64,000 bases of DNA from Paraphoma chrysanthemicola (lineage: Eukaryota; Ascomycota; Dothideomycetes; Pleosporales; Phaeosphaeriaceae), in NCBI GenBank assembly GCA_020744225.1, contig JAGMWG010000017.1:744001-808000 (forward strand), in the 5' to 3' direction. The position numbers were made by a program, and so were the translations under genes. How positions within the stretch are numbered: the first letter of the stretch is position 1; each line of letters begins with the position of its first letter. Below are positions 1 through 13,682 of this stretch, piece after piece. The notes beneath the pieces are model-generated. The model was not told the origin of the DNA. It saw only the letters and a list, made by a program, of their open reading frames with translations, and did no database searches.

Positions 1-58
1 TCATCCACATTGTCCTGCCGTGCGCTTACTTCATCCGATCGCTCAAGTAAGATCCACC

Positions 59-946
59 ATGTTCAGCAGTCATCTTCGCTTCCGAAATTTGCTTCTACAT
101 AAAATACCTCGTCAAGTACACCGTTACACAAGGATTAGCTCACCCTTATCATTCGCAGAAAAGTCCAGCCCTGAGGTCCCGCCGAAAGTCGTGCGACTCG
201 ACGGCATCGAATACGCGACTGCTTCGCCGAACCAATTGAAGCCACCGAAAGGATCCTCCTCTGGTTCCACGACGCCTAGAAAGTCTGTCCGATTCAACAT
301 TGACGGCGTTGAGGTCTCTGCGGACGACGAAAGCAATATTCTTACTTCGCCAGCGGATCCACCTACCTCACCGACCACGAAGAAATCCGTGCGATTCGAC
401 GTTCACGGTACCCTTGGCCGTAACCATACAAACACTAGTACATCGAGCTCCAACTTCGACACGCCATCAGCTACAGGCACAACTCTTCTGGATGCAGACA
501 CATCCCTGCTGACGCCTCTTGGCCACTCGGAAGTAGATCTCTCGTCTACGACCTCGCAAACCTCCGGGCGCACAAGTACCACTACTGACCCAACGATCTC
601 CGAGCTGTCGATTAGTGAAATCAAGACGTGGACTCAAACAGGCACCTTCATTACTTCTCCAATACCGTCTACTACCTCCGTCGAGCATAGGAATACACCT
701 CAAACCAACACAACTACTCCATCACCTGAGTCTTCTCAGCATATCTATTCGCCATCACCATCCTCTCCCTCCAAAACCGCCAACCCGAGTTCCAAAGCCC
801 CATCCATCGACGAAGGCGAGACAAATTCAACAGGGCGCGTAATTCTCGCTGATACGCAGCCATGCGAGAAGTGTGGTGGGAAAGTAGTCTGGGCGACGAA
901 GGGGGAGTGGTTGTTGGTCTGTGGGGGTTGTGGTGAGCCGCAGTGA
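59..946 (+). CDS. Ser/Thr-rich protein with C-terminal zinc ribbon
   Basis: This is a single open frame of 295 aa from the ATG at 59; a GTG lies in frame at 20, but eukaryotic start usage and an A at -3 favour 59. I do not recognise the family. The first ~25 residues are basic and amphipathic with no acidic residues, like a mitochondrial presequence. The middle is a disordered Ser/Thr/Pro stretch. The motif KSVRF occurs twice (residues 75-79 and 109-113), each followed by a similar acidic-hydrophobic tail, so it is an internal duplication. The last 27 residues carry Cys at 269, 272, 288 and 291, a C-x2-C-x15-C-x2-C zinc ribbon. Low complexity means only the ribbon and the KSVRF repeats are informative. 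An upstream exon outside the window cannot be excluded. Confidence 0.6.
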   Translation: MFSSHLRFRNLLLHKIPRQVHRYTRISSPLSFAEKSSPEVPPKVVRLDGIEYATASPNQLKPPKGSSSGSTTPRKSVRFNIDGVEVSADDESNILTSPADPPTSPTTKKSVRFDVHGTLGRNHTNTSTSSSNFDTPSATGTTLLDADTSLLTPLGHSEVDLSSTTSQTSGRTSTTTDPTISELSISEIKTWTQTGTFITSPIPSTTSVEHRNTPQTNTTTPSPESSQHIYSPSPSSPSKTANPSSKAPSIDEGETNSTGRVILADTQPCEKCGGKVVWATKGEWLLVCGGCGEPQ

Positions 947-3900
947 GCCTGAAAAAGAGGGGTTGGAGGGGGATGGTGATGTAGAAATGCATCTTGCTGG
1001 AAGAGATGAAAGGTGTGAATAGAGGTGAGTTGAGCCGTTTGATTATTGGAATAAGTAAGTAAGGGTGGGTTGTGTGTATGTTTGTGAGGTTGGAAAGACA
1101 ATGGTACTAGCACTCACGGCAGCAGCTTTGGATTTTCCGGAATCTTAAATGCATTCATGTTGGTACTGTGTTTGCAAACAACATACCCGTGCTCATTCTC
1201 ACACTCACTCTGCTTTTCCCTCCCACATACACACATATATACGTGTAACCCTCTCACACTTACACTATCCTATTGTACCATCTAATTCTAAACCCCAACA
1301 TCAAATCCAGTACGCCTCAACTTGGTACTGGCGGCACACCACTGTCGGCCCGATGGGAGCAAGTGTGTTCGTGATAAAACGTTGTTCCGCTCTGGCCTTC
1401 CAGAGGTCTGGTGAGTTTTCGGCTAGCGGAGAATGAGTGTATGAGGTTCGCTAGTTCTTTCTGTCTCTTTCTCTCGAGATGACGTCGGGTAGTTGTGGCG
1501 GCATTGGCTCGAGATTGGAAAGGGTTGAAAGCGAGATTGTGGGCGGGCTTTCGTGGCCTTGTTTCTGGGAGTTTACATTGAGCGACTGGTCGTTGAGTGT
1601 TGATAGTTGAGTGATGGACTGCCAGAAGTTACTCTAGTGTGGCGTAGATTTTAGTTTCTAGGGATTAGATGCGCATGGGCTATCAGTCGAGCAGCTGCAT
1701 GATAGTAGAATGTAGGTCTTTGCACGAAGCTGGACGTTGGGCGCGTCGACGGGGTGGGGTTGAATATGTGAAGTCACCCAATAAGAGAAGTGTGGTTGGC
1801 TTCCTGGCCTGTTGACATGGTCTTGACAGAAATTCGAGCACGATGTGAATGAGAAATCACGACGATACTGCTAAAACTACGCAGAAATGAAGGGTACAAC
1901 ATACTGCGGTAGTCCACGCTTCTGATGCAATACTTACTTGATTGGAGATGTTCGTTCGTAGGCGAAGAGTCGTGAGTAGACGACAATCCACAAACTTCGC
2001 CTCAATCACATTCAGTAAGCAAGGGTTCACAGTCACTGAACATGCCTTTCGTTCCTACCGAGGATACTCGCCAGTTCGCATAAGCGCTGATGCCGGACGA
2101 CGTAGTCAGTGGAGACGAACCCATGCATGGAACACCCAGACCATCGCTAGCGCTTTACCTGCGACAGCCTTGAGGATAACGATGTCTGGAACCATACCAG
2201 AACGCGTAGATTCCGCACTCACTCACGTGGACCCATGCTAAGTAAGGACTGCCGCGGAGCACTGAGCATCCTTTCCTAGCTATCGAGTGACGCGAACTGG
2301 TGGCTCCATCTTGCATGACACGGCTGCAGTCTGCCTTCCAACCTGCGATGAAGCGTAAGGGCAGCAGGAAAGGCGCATGAAAATGGGTCTTTGTAGCTCC
2401 AAGGACCTGCCTGGCGCTTGCTATTGGTTAGTATTTGTGTAACACTACTTCGGAGGCGGGGTGCATTCAGGTGTCGCCTTCTGCACATCATTGTGCATAT
2501 TTAAGAACATGTTCGACGAACTACTGCAATTGGAGACGGCAGTAATGACTAAGATGTGTCCGTAAGGCAAATCTCAGCCGTGAAGGTGCTGGGTTGAATA
2601 CCAGCATTGTTAAGTGGGCTGTTACAACGTAAGGTTGCCGGCAAAGACAGCTTTCCGTGAAGAAATTAGCTGGACATGCGTCTCAACAAGGCTTCAGAGT
2701 CCTTGATAGCCGACGTTGAGTTCGCCGTCTTCCATTCCAGGCATAGCAATGTGGATACCAATGGGGCGCGGAAATGACAACACTCCCGTAAGCCGTGAGC
2801 GTGGGGTGTAGCGGGCCGGCAATTTTGCGATCCCCGGATTTGCAAGAAGAGCCTCCCGGGTCGATGAAAGGAAATCAAGTTCCAGAAGTGATCACAGTCA
2901 GGTGCTAGCAGTCGTCAAGTAGCCGAGAAGTCAAAAAAATGGTCGTGATCGCCGCGAATCAGAGATCCTGAAATAAAGAAAGGGTTCCAGGGTCCAGTGA
3001 GGCAAATTGAAACGACAACGACAGGCAAGCCGCAAATTCGGATCCATCAGACCGGGATGTTTAGTCTTGGATGGACGACAGCTGATCAGCCAAAAAAGAG
3101 GCTAGAGGGCTGCTATGTAGCGAGTCTGTTTGAGGATTCTCCTGCTGCCTGCTTTCGACAACTGCGAGCCCTAGAAGCAGCCACCCGCTTGTCCGGATGT
3201 CACAGGCAGCCAGACCTCGCGTGGGATGCAAGTGAAGCTTTGCTGAGAAATCGAGGGTGCAAGTCTAACGACCGCTATTCGGCTGCGGGAAGAGTCAAAC
3301 ACCGAGGACAGACCGATGAGGACCGAGATCCCTGGAGGCTCCAGTAGCCAACGTTACAAGCGCCACGTTGAGGGAGCATTCTGTGCTAGCCTTGGCTCCA
3401 CACAACGTACCCCATGGAGATATGATCGGAGAAAAGCGACGTCGGGCTCAAAGCCTGGGGCTATCCAGCGACGGTCGGCGGCAATGCGATACTGTGGAAT
3501 TGCACTTGAGTATGCGTAGCGTGAATTGTCGCTGACTCGCTTGGGCACCGCGTGAAAGAGCTTGACAGCTCTGGTCTGACGTGCCCCACGCATCCGGTCA
3601 GGGTTGCGTATGCGTAGGCCAGTTACCTGCGAGCGTCGCGACGGATTTTGCGGCGAGGTACGTACCAACGCACGTGAGCTTGATACTACGATGCTAGCGT
3701 TACGCTATCGCCTTAGCTGGCTTAGCCGTCTTGGCTGCTCAGGACCCTCTGCAGGTTGCGTACTGCAAGATGCGTTCAGGCGTCAGCAATTATGCGGGAT
3801 AGGTATTACTCGACAGGTTCGGGGCGTTCGTGATGATGGAGACATCGTATAGTCTCGTCACCTGTTGAGTTAATCCAGGATGCATTGCTTGGTTCATATC

Positions 3901-6900
3901 TGTGATACAAGCGGCCTGAAATTGTGCGGTTATTGCCGCGATGCACAGGTGTCGCAGTACAAGCCACGCCTGCAGCACTGCGCTACCTGTATGGTTGAAC
4001 ATCTCGCGGAAAGCTTAAAAATGTCTCATGCGGACCGATTGTTCTGTATATAAGTATGGTTGTTTCAATTGTGAAGTAGATTGCTTTCATATCCTCTGCA
4101 CCGTATTCTTGCCCGGGACCGGAGACGCCTACATCCGCACATGCTCACCCGATAGGTCAAGACAACAGACGAGTTTGTTGTGGGGTAGCTTGGACAGGTA
4201 CATCCTTCGAGGGCGAGGCAACGTCCGGGGAAAGCTGGTCATGGTGGGGTGATTGCTTCGGAACTGCCTCCTCGAGCTAGCGCCATTGCCTGGCTTGTGC
4301 GAGAGGTGTTAGGAACGGACGGGAAGCAGCAAACGCTTGTCATCGAGTCTCTGCATATGGCTCCCGAATCTCATCTCGGTCGGCATCGTATTGCGTGTTG
4401 GAAGCAGTTCCGAGCATTGTACAGATGCAGCACGTCATGCGTGGCGCGCTGGAGGAATCTCTTCACAGTACGTCAGCTGCACAGAGAACATTTGATTGAT
4501 GGAGTCTAGGGCCGCACCCACATATGTAGCTTGTAGACAATGCTACTTTGCGCGGCCATGCAAGTTGTTGTTGTACCTATTCAAGGGAAGATCAGCTGCG
4601 TTCCTTGCTAACCAATGACGAAATTGCTGTGGCGGTGATCTTATCCTGCTGTGCATACAGATCCTGTGTGTTGATCCGCTGGCAAGCAGATGAAGTCTGT
4701 GCCTGCCAGGCTCGCGTGGAATTTTTGATCAGCGGCGGGTCTGGCTTTTGGCGAGTGATCGCCTGCAAGTACTGCAATCATCGGCTATTGTGTAATGATG
4801 GCTTTGCGCTACAAGCGTTAAAAGGCGCGCACTGAAACGCACCACGGGCGGGAAGTCAACATATCAGGGCTGATCTCATCAGCCGCCGAAGCGCAGCGTC
4901 GTTGGGCATGGTAGAGACTTACGCCATCCATAGCCCTTCGATGGTCGTTCTGGCACCCTTCGATTGACGTACATGGCTTGCCACCAAGCAGCGTAGTTGT
5001 TCCGAGTGCACGATACAGTGTGTCGATCTGCCACGAGCTCCACCAAGCTCATGCACGACAGTGGTGGAGTGGATCTCTACATTGCCACAGAGTCATACGT
5101 CACTGTTAAGAATAGCTGTGCGAGCCGCCCGGGTTAGCATTCTGTAAAGGAGCTCACATTCCCTGTAGCGATGCAGGGTAGCTCGACGAGGACCAACAGC
5201 GTATACCGAAGAAAGGGTAGTGGGCTGCCAACAGGAGATAGCACTTCGAATTTATCTGCGGCCACACGTAATGCTCCCAATACTCGCGGCAGGGGCAAGA
5301 GCGGCGAGCGCTGTATGGCTGCATTCCCCAGCACAAAGGACGGGTCGCTTGTCTGGGCATGCCCTGCGTTGCGCGCCAAAAGGTCAGGTGTTGGTTGCTG
5401 CGGTTGCGAGTCGGCGCTCCCGGCCTATTGGAATGCCCGGGAAGGATACGAAATTGTACAATTCAGCGATTGCGATTCCACAGCTTTTCAGAGGTGCTCA
5501 GATGTCGCAGAGCATGGATAGCCAACCTGAACAATGGCCGCGGGTCTCTGTGTGCAAGCGTGACAAATTGGTTGTGCTGCGCCTCGTCCAGTTTACAGTT
5601 CGTGAGATCCGCTACGCCAGTTCATCGGCAGGCGACCGAGCCACTGCAAAAGCGGCTGTGATCAGCAATTGGCGCTCGTGGTTGGTGGGTGGAGCTGCAG
5701 ACAGGGCCAGACGGCGATGGGTGTCAAGGGACTGCAAGCCGTTAAGGTGGGCTGTAAGCGTGGCCAATCGAAGTGGCGCGCTAATTTAGCGGATGCGCTA
5801 AGAAATCTGGGGAAGATGCTTTTAGGAAAGGTGTGGATCGCAGGACGGTCTGTTCACTCAGGAATCGCTGCGCGAGACCAGGGCTGCATCATTTTAATCT
5901 TCGTTTCCAGCTTCCCCAGGTTTCCGTGCTCACGGACGCCTGCTTGAGCTTACATCGGTGAAAGGTCGAAATCCCAGGCGTTGCGCATCATGCCACTGTG
6001 GAAGCGGGTCTCGGTCGCCGTTGTAGAGATGAGCGCATTGCTTGGGTTTCGCCCATAACTGTTGGACGTGGTCTACCGTGGATGCAATTGTCCGCTGCGT
6101 CAATATGCCCGTGGCAAGGCTACGAGACATAGTGATTGCTAGGACCGTGGCTGGACCGTGCCAATATCCGCATGTTCGTATGGCCTGCTCCTGCATCGTG
6201 CGCCCGGGAGTGGTGTCCAGGGACGAGTTGGCGAGGACGCTGGCTGTCGCTAGGTAATATGCGGCCCGCCAGCGATTGGCAGCGTGCAATCTATCCCAAC
6301 CAGGCGAGATGAGTTGGAAGTTGTCCAGAGCACAATATTGAGAGCAGCGGGTCGATAGTTGATAGCACAGCACGTCCGTCAATAAGAGCGGCCGCCAGCG
6401 CTGAGGACAATGCGCGGCCTGTCCCCAATGCTGCAAACAAAAAAGTGCTGCTTCGCAAACTTTCTGGAGGGGGGCCGACGCCAGCCCTGTGCATTGGATG
6501 CTTGCGCCCGCGCCGTCGTCTGGCTCTGCCGATGTCCGGGGTGCAAGGCCACCATGGCGGGTCGCTGAACATGACGATCAGCAGCACGCGGCCTGCGACG
6601 GACGCCATGCTGCCAGCGCTGCCGCATTCATGCCAAAGGGTGCATCGGAAGCACGTCGGGCGGCTTGGGAGCTCACGGAGACAAGAGCACGAAGGCCCTG
6701 TACGGCGGCGGAGCATGATCCCTGCGACGGTAAACGTCCAGCAAAGGACGCGATGCCCGTTCTGAGGGCAGGCCCACCAAATGGCCCTGGTGCTGCACAG
6801 AGGCGTCTGCCGCCGAAGTTCTGGGGTCTAGCTTGGAGCGAGCGTTGTGTCATGCAACAGCGCGCGGCGGCCTGGTTCGTCGCATTACCAGCACTTGCCT

Positions 6901-7890
6901 GGGGGATCTGCTTACACTGGGCTGGCAACCGGCACCGTCCGTAGTCACTGCTTCTATTCTCCTTCACCACAGCTCGTGCATTCGGTGCTGTGTTTTGCTA
7001 AGTCTTTCGTTCTGCAGCTTGGTGTGGTCGCGCTCCTCGTTACCAAATCCTCGCTCGGCATCCCACCGTTGCGTTACCTTCGATAGCCAGCCAATCGCTG
7101 CACAGCCGCCGTGAGCTTGCTTGCTGCTGTCTCCGACACTGTGTCTGCCCCGAATTCTAGCCTGCCAGGATTGTGCACCTTCGCTGTCCTTCGCTGCTGC
7201 TGGTGAATGAACACCCAAGGCTGGAACTGTAGCAAAAGCACTTTCTGCAGCACCCTCTTGATCCTGAAGGACCAAGACCTGCAGCTACCGAGGCCATCCG
7301 TAGAGTTTGCCATATCTGCACGCCACTTCAGATTCGACCACCACATCTTTGGTAGCGACCACTCAACAGTCGACCGTTATTCGACATCTGCACCTTATTC
7401 AGCCCTTACTCATAGCTCGCTGGCGGCTCTGCGTATTCTTGCCGTTGTTTTGGTTGCAGGATCCCACAACACCTCGAGGCATTTGGCGGCATTATTGTCT
7501 CGACATCCATAGACCAGCTCAGACGTCCTGATTGACCTCCACACAACGCCGGCCGTCGGAATTGGAATCCGGTGCCAAATTTCACAAGATCCTCACGGTG
7601 CTCTAGGGCCACAAAAGTATTTCCTCCTGCCCTAATGAACTGTCGCAGTCTGCTGACTTGTGTTGGCAATTCCAGCGTCCTTGACCTCAGACATCCTTTG
7701 TTGCATCGGCGAGCTTGCGCCGCCAACGAGCTACCCCAAGCGCCGCCCTAGCCTAGGTAATTCCCGGAATCACTAAGGCGACTCCATCCATTATCACATT
7801 TCAGCAATTCTTCCTGTCGAAGTCAGTGGTTGTTGTTTCATAGAAGCTCCGCCGCCGTGGGTTGCGGTTGCACCAGGACCACAATTGACC
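947..7890. other. ~7 kb stretch without a supportable gene
   Basis: All open frames here are short, overlap on both strands, and show no recognisable domain. The longest, about 190 codons at 5220-5789, has the composition of random translation. Base composition is balanced rather than AT-rich, so this is not an obvious RIP-ruined transposon. The last several hundred bases before 7891 probably hold the promoter and a long leader of the C2H2 regulator downstream. No tRNA, tandem repeat or terminal inverted repeat was seen. Confidence 0.5.
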
Positions 7891-10800
7891 ATGGCTTCGC
7901 CCGCGGAAACCATCAACCATACGGGCGCTACAAGCACACCCAGCGACGACTCAGGGAGCACCGGAAGCGGTAGCAACAGTAAGTGGCAGCATCGAATATC
8001 ACGAGAACGTTGGAGTGGCTGACAAGAGAATTATTTCCAGCTTCAGTGCAGACAGCAAAGCCCGAGACGTCGCGCGCGCCGTTCCCTCCGCCGCGGACTG
8101 ACAAGCCGCGGCCGCACGTCTGCACCACATGCAATCGATCGTTCGCGAGATTAGAACACCTCAAGCGCCACGAGCGATCACACACAAAAGAGAAGCCCTT
8201 CGAGTGCCCGCAATGCACACGATGCTTTGCTCGGAGAGATCTGCTGCTGCGGCACCAACAGAAGCTGCACCAGCAGGGCGCCACTTCCTCACGGCCCCGC
8301 AACGCTCGTCGGGAAAGCACGACTGGCATGCCGGCCAACACTACCACAAGAGTGCGCAAAAACTCCGTCTCAAATGTCGGTGGCCCAGGAGCTACAGGAA
8401 TGAGGCCGCGCGCAAACACCATCAGCCACATTGACCCCATCGCTCTCCACAGCTTCATGGCGGCACAGAGCGGGTCAAGAGGAACTCCAGGCCACCCAGG
8501 ACATATGCACCATGCCAGCCTATCCGGCATGAGCGGCCCCGGCCAGTTTGACTACCGCGGCATGTCTACAGCCATGGGCAACCACGGACAGAATGGGCTG
8601 CCGCGACTGGACACCCACCTCGGCATCGGCCTAGGCGGAGGCCTGCGCACTGCCCCTGTCCAACCCGCAGGACCAGATGACCTAGAGCTCGACAAGTTCT
8701 TCAATGGGTCGTCTGGTTCAACTATTAACCCGCAGCAGCTTCATCACTTCAACGGCGGCATGGGAAACGCACAGTCGCCGTTCCGTCAATTCGCCAACCC
8801 ATTTGCTGGGAACAATCCAATAGAAGAAGACGATTTCGCCATGAGTGCCGGCTGGGATAGCTCTATGATGTTCTCTGGACCGAACGAATCGGCATTGGAT
8901 GGCTCCTCTCCGTCTGCCATCAGCACGGCGAGTCAAGGAGCTTTCAACGAAGTCATGTTGGACGGATCGGGCCAGCCAACCTCCGCAGCTATGTGGCATC
9001 AGCCAATGGTGTCTCATACCAACATCAATCCAGCAGCGTACTCGCTTGATGCAATAGCCCCCATCTTCCCGGAATTGATGATGAATGGTGGGCCTCACGA
9101 GATGGGAGAACAGACAGTTGCGAATGACTTCTTCATGCCTACTCCGCCCCCATTATCAGCCATGAGCCCGTCCGCAGGCATACCTGGTATGCCAAACCAG
9201 TACTTCCAAGCGCCGATAAATTTCAATTCTGATTCGGGTAGTATTTCGTCGGCCTCCATCAATGGTAGCGGCAGACACAGCTCAGTTACGTCAGTCTCTA
9301 CCGAGTCAATCACTGATGCCACGCGACAGGCGCTCATCTACAACCTCACTCAAGCCTTAGGATATGGCCATTCTCAGCGAAAATTCTCTCAGCCTTCCAT
9401 CAGCTCGCCGCTTTCTGCGTCCGGCGCCACCAAAAACCCATCCCAAGGACAGCTACTTCCAAGCACCGCAGACATCCAGCGCTATGTCAATGCGTACATC
9501 AAGTACTTTCACCCACACCTGCCTTTCCTGCACATTCCAACATTGTCGTTTGACACCCCAGCGTACACCTACCAGCTTCGCGCTGCGGGCAACGTCAACC
9601 ACGATGCCATGGTCGGAGGCGGCGGTTGCCTCATTCTGGCCATGGCCGCTATCGGCGCATTGTACGAATTTGATCACGGTGTGGCCAAAGAGTTGTTTGA
9701 AGCCGCGAAAAAGCTGATCCTGTACTACCTCGATGAGCGTCGGCGGGCTGGTCTCTCGGCTGCCGTTAATGGTCCCTCTGCGACGAACGATCTTGCCAAT
9801 AAGCCACCACTATGGCTTGTTCAAGCCATGTTACTCAATCTAATTTTTGGACACAATTGCGGTGATCGCCAAGCCGCAGAAGTCGCTAGCACTCACTGCG
9901 CCGCTCTCGTTAGCCTTGCAAAAGCAGCAGGACTAGATAGAGCTGCGACACCAGAGAGCCTCGGTCAAAGCCCACGCAATCACATGAACGGCGAAGATAC
10001 GAACATGATGGATGAATCGGACGGACGTTCATCATCGCAAGGAGAGGCTGTTGATGAGCATACTCAGTGGCTGCAATGGACAAAGCTTGAAGAGCGCAAG
10101 CGCACATATTTCGCGGTGTTTTCCATGTCGAGTCTCCTCGTTTCGGCATACGCACACGCGCCACGGATATTGAACTCCGAAATCCGTCTCGATCTCCCAT
10201 GCGAGGAAGACCTGTGGTCTGTAGACAATCCTCAGGCGTGGATGGCAATGGGCGGTCCAATGATTGCTCAGCATAAGGGATTGTCCTTCAATGCGGCCAT
10301 GACTTATCTCCTTGAAGCAAGTACACGGCAAGCTGGGCCTCGTGCGAGCGGCTCATACAACCAAACCTTCCGAAACAATCAGCCACTTAGCGAAACAGCG
10401 GAAAGCGACATACGGCCCAGCACGTTTGGGTGCTACGTCTTGATCAATGCGCTGCACGTCTATATCTGGGAGACTCGACAGCGGCACACTGGGCGAATGT
10501 GGAAGACCGAAGAGACCGAAGCTATGCATTCCCAGGTCGAGCCCGCGCTCAAGGCCTGGCAGGCTGCATGGCGAGCGAACCCAAATCATAGCATTGAGCG
10601 GGCCAGTCCCTTTGGCCCATTGTCAGCCGACTGTATACCCCTCCTTGATCTCGCCTATGTCAGGCTATTTGTCAATCTTGGTCGAGCCAAGGAGCTTCTT
10701 TGGCAGCGCGACTTCGACGGCATGGCTAACGAGCTGGCTAGAGGCGTTGACATTGTTGCTCAGGCCGAGAGTCCAGGAAGATCATCGCCCATGAATGGCA

Positions 10801-11455
10801 TGAACAGCCTTTCCCCCGGTGACATGAACTCTCACGATATGGGTGGAACTCTTCAGCCTAGTCGTTCTTCAAAACGCGAAAAACATCTCCGAAGGGCTGC
10901 TTTTTACGCCGCCGATTCCTTGTCCATGGCCGATAAGCTAGGTGCCACTTATGCTGACTTCGCTTCACGAGAACTTCCCAGTTCGTCTGCACTGTGTACT
11001 TTCGATTGTGCGCAAGTGCTAGCTGAGTGGATTGCCACAGTACAAGACCGTGTTGGACGTTTCGTAGGCGTCCTGGGTAAAGATGATATCGACTACACTG
11101 CCGTGCCTGCCGTCATGTTGCTTGAAGAAGAGGACATCAAGCTCATAGGAAAAATCACCGACATCCTCCACACTGCCGACATGAAGCTTGCTTACGACAT
11201 CTCTACAAATTCTCTACCAATGCTTGGCGGAGGACTCTCGAATATGCGTCATTGTGGATTCGGCACAAAATTACTGATGGTGACCGCTTATATGCTGTCG
11301 AAGGCTGCTGTTTGGCCTGGTATGTACATTATCTTTGACCGTAACCGGATTAAATACTGACAATTCCTTTAGTTACGCATGTCCAAGCACGTGCTCTGGA
11401 AGCACATGCCAATCACATCAACCAGCGTGCCGAGAATTCCGTCAACATTCAGTAA
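7891..11455 (+). CDS. amdX: AmdX/ADR1-like C2H2 transcription factor
   Basis: Three exons: 7891-7978, 8041-11319 and 11373-11455, giving 1149 aa. The 62-nt and 53-nt introns are GT..AG and keep phase, and the last exon adds a 27-residue tail that ends at TAA. Two C2H2 fingers lie near the N-terminus: C57/C60/H73/H77 and C85/C88/H101/H106, the second with the CxRCFxRRDLL signature of the ADR1/AmdX group. A long Gly/Met/Asn/Ser-rich spacer follows. From about residue 505 there is the fungal-specific transcription factor middle homology region, starting with a YxxxYxxxFHPHLPFLHIP-type segment. Family members are nuclear regulators of alternative carbon or nitrogen source use (ADR1 in yeast, AmdX for acetamidase in Aspergillus); the targets here are unknown. 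The long gene-free stretch upstream may hold its control region. Confidence 0.88.
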
Positions 11456-13682
11456 ATACCACTTCTTCACGCCTGTACAAAATTCTGGTTTCATAATTGC
11501 AACGAGTTCTACGACGATGTATAATCACACTCCGAACACCAGGACTGTGGAGTGCTCGGGAAGGCACATCTCCACACTTTTCGTAACGTCTTCGCTATCT
11601 AGCTCAAATCGGGCACCCGACTTCGCCACCTTGAAGATAAAAAAAATGGTGAACAATATGCGCTTGCGAACATTTCTATTCGAGCTCCGCGCTACGGCGA
11701 GCCATGTGCCCATCGGGCATGACCGCGAGGAGTTCGTTTTCTACTTTCTAGGGTTATCTTATATACGAGGCAAACACATGTCGATGACACAGGGCCGATC
11801 TCTGACATTCGCCACCGCATCGCACACGTAAATGTCCTCCTTCGCTCAGATGGCTTACCGCTGGCGTTCTGCTTTACTGTTTTTAATACCAAGACGATGC
11901 CAACGACGTCGTCACGGCCTATGCACACCTGGGCAAAGAGAGTGTTGCAGCGACTCTTTGAATGGATTTCTCGGTTGGGACGACTTCACGATAGGTCTCA
12001 CTTTTTTCAGCTCAGGGTAGGGTACGGGGAGGTTAGGCAAAGGGAAAAGTCAGGTTGATCTCACTTGGGATGGTTGGATTGCAGATAGGAATGCAATAAG
12101 ATGCTTCTGCGACTTGCGGCACACTGCTACAATGCTTGATGTTTCCTTCACATGTTCTCAATCAAATCATTTCAATCATTGCAGCCTCACTCTGGCCTCG
12201 CTGCTTTGAGTACCCGATCCAATCCGGCCCGAATTCCACAAACATACTCCACGCTACCCCACAATCCGCTAACGGGATGGGCTTGCTGATGGCCCCATGC
12301 ACATTCCGGCCCTTTCGACGACGCTAAGCAAAACTTTTCAGCCTCGAAGGCCGATCCGGACTCCGGAGTCTTGCGGGTGTGAGGCTTTTTTTTAATGACG
12401 GTGTGTCTGTTGGTGCGCTGTCAGATGCATGCAGGACGTGAATCTAGATGCCCCACGGCGACTGGACCAGGGCCCGAGATCCGCAACGTGCTAGGGTGGA
12501 GGATAGAGACAGTGCGAATGTAATCAATAGTTAGTGAATGCAACAATGACGTTCACATAACCATGCAACATGGTATAGTTTAGTAAACGTGGTATCGCAT
12601 AATCATACAAAGCATAAACCAAAACCGATTACGATACGCACACACTGTCAACACTTCCAATGCCCGCCTTACCTACCTCCCAAGCTTTCATGTCTCATAA
12701 CCTAACTAATCATCCAGGCGACGCAATCACATGCGCCTTAATTACCTCCCGGCTTTGTCCTTGTAGCTAGGTATCAGCCAAAATCTTCTCGCTAACCCAC
12801 GTGCCTTCTCCCAAACACGTCAAGTGTCCAAGAGCATAAGCTAAATGTTCAGCACCATACCCAGTTCGGCTGCAATGCGCATTCCTGGCTACCGCGACGT
12901 TGTGTGAGGCGATTCGGATGCTCCGGAGATGGGTCCGCGCAGGTCACAAGGGTTCGGAGGCCCCGGACGCCTTGAGAGGCGTCATTGGGTGCGTTTTGGG
13001 TTTGGGTTCTGCGTTGGTGCGGCGGGTTACTTGGGTAAGGCTGGTAGAATGGTTCGGAGGTTCGGAGACGGATGATGATGGCTCTCACGTGGTGTTCTGG
13101 ATGGGACTAGGGAATGTGATGGGTTGCCGCAAGGAGAAAGTGGACAGTGAGGGTATTCTGGACCGGGGGGTATAAGTTCTGGTTCCGTGTGCATGGTAAA
13201 GTGTATGAAAGATGTGATGTTGCTTTTCTGAAGAAGTCTGTGTTTGACATGATGGGAATGCGGGCTCAGGGTAACTGATCTTTTCTTGCTTATATTGCCT
13301 CTATCCTGTTAGCATTGCTTGACGATGAAATCTATCGTCTATAGACACCCTGAGGAGTCCAGTGGGTGTGCCAGTTCGGTAGGCCAAGAGAGGATCGTTC
13401 AAGGACGACATGTCTTGGCGAACCTACGGCGACTGGCTGTGTGAAAGCTCCCGCATATCTCATGGACTTTGATATTCACCAAGAGTATAATCCTCCAAGT
13501 TTGCGACAGATCGGCAAAGAAGCTTCACCCAAGAACTGCAAGGTCAAATTCGACGTCACTGCGCGGCTCTTCGGCAGCGCGACAGTCTGGGCGCTCAGGT
13601 ACCAAGAACGATAGGATGTTCATAAATTTCACTTCGAACTGAGGAGATCTTCCTTTTTATATTGAGATTGTTGACCATCAAG
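11456..13682. other. Intergenic, nothing supportable
   Basis: Only short frames on both strands; the 82-codon one at 13366-13614 has no recognisable family and no clear splice partner. The first part is presumably the 3' UTR of the AmdX-like gene and the last few hundred bases the promoter of the membrane protein gene. Confidence 0.5.

Noticed and set aside
2575..2625. A tRNA-like GGTTGAATACC segment
   Set aside because: No acceptor-stem pairing, no D-arm and no B-box consensus (GGTTCGANNCC).
5220..5789. 189-codon frame on plus inside the gene-free stretch
   Set aside because: Residue composition looks random (Arg/Ser/Cys/Trp-rich), it overlaps several other frames, and no domain or splice partner is visible.
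5930..6944. Overlapping 130-168-codon frames on both strands
   Set aside because: GC-richer sequence lacks stops by chance; frames on opposite strands are equally long and none looks like a protein.
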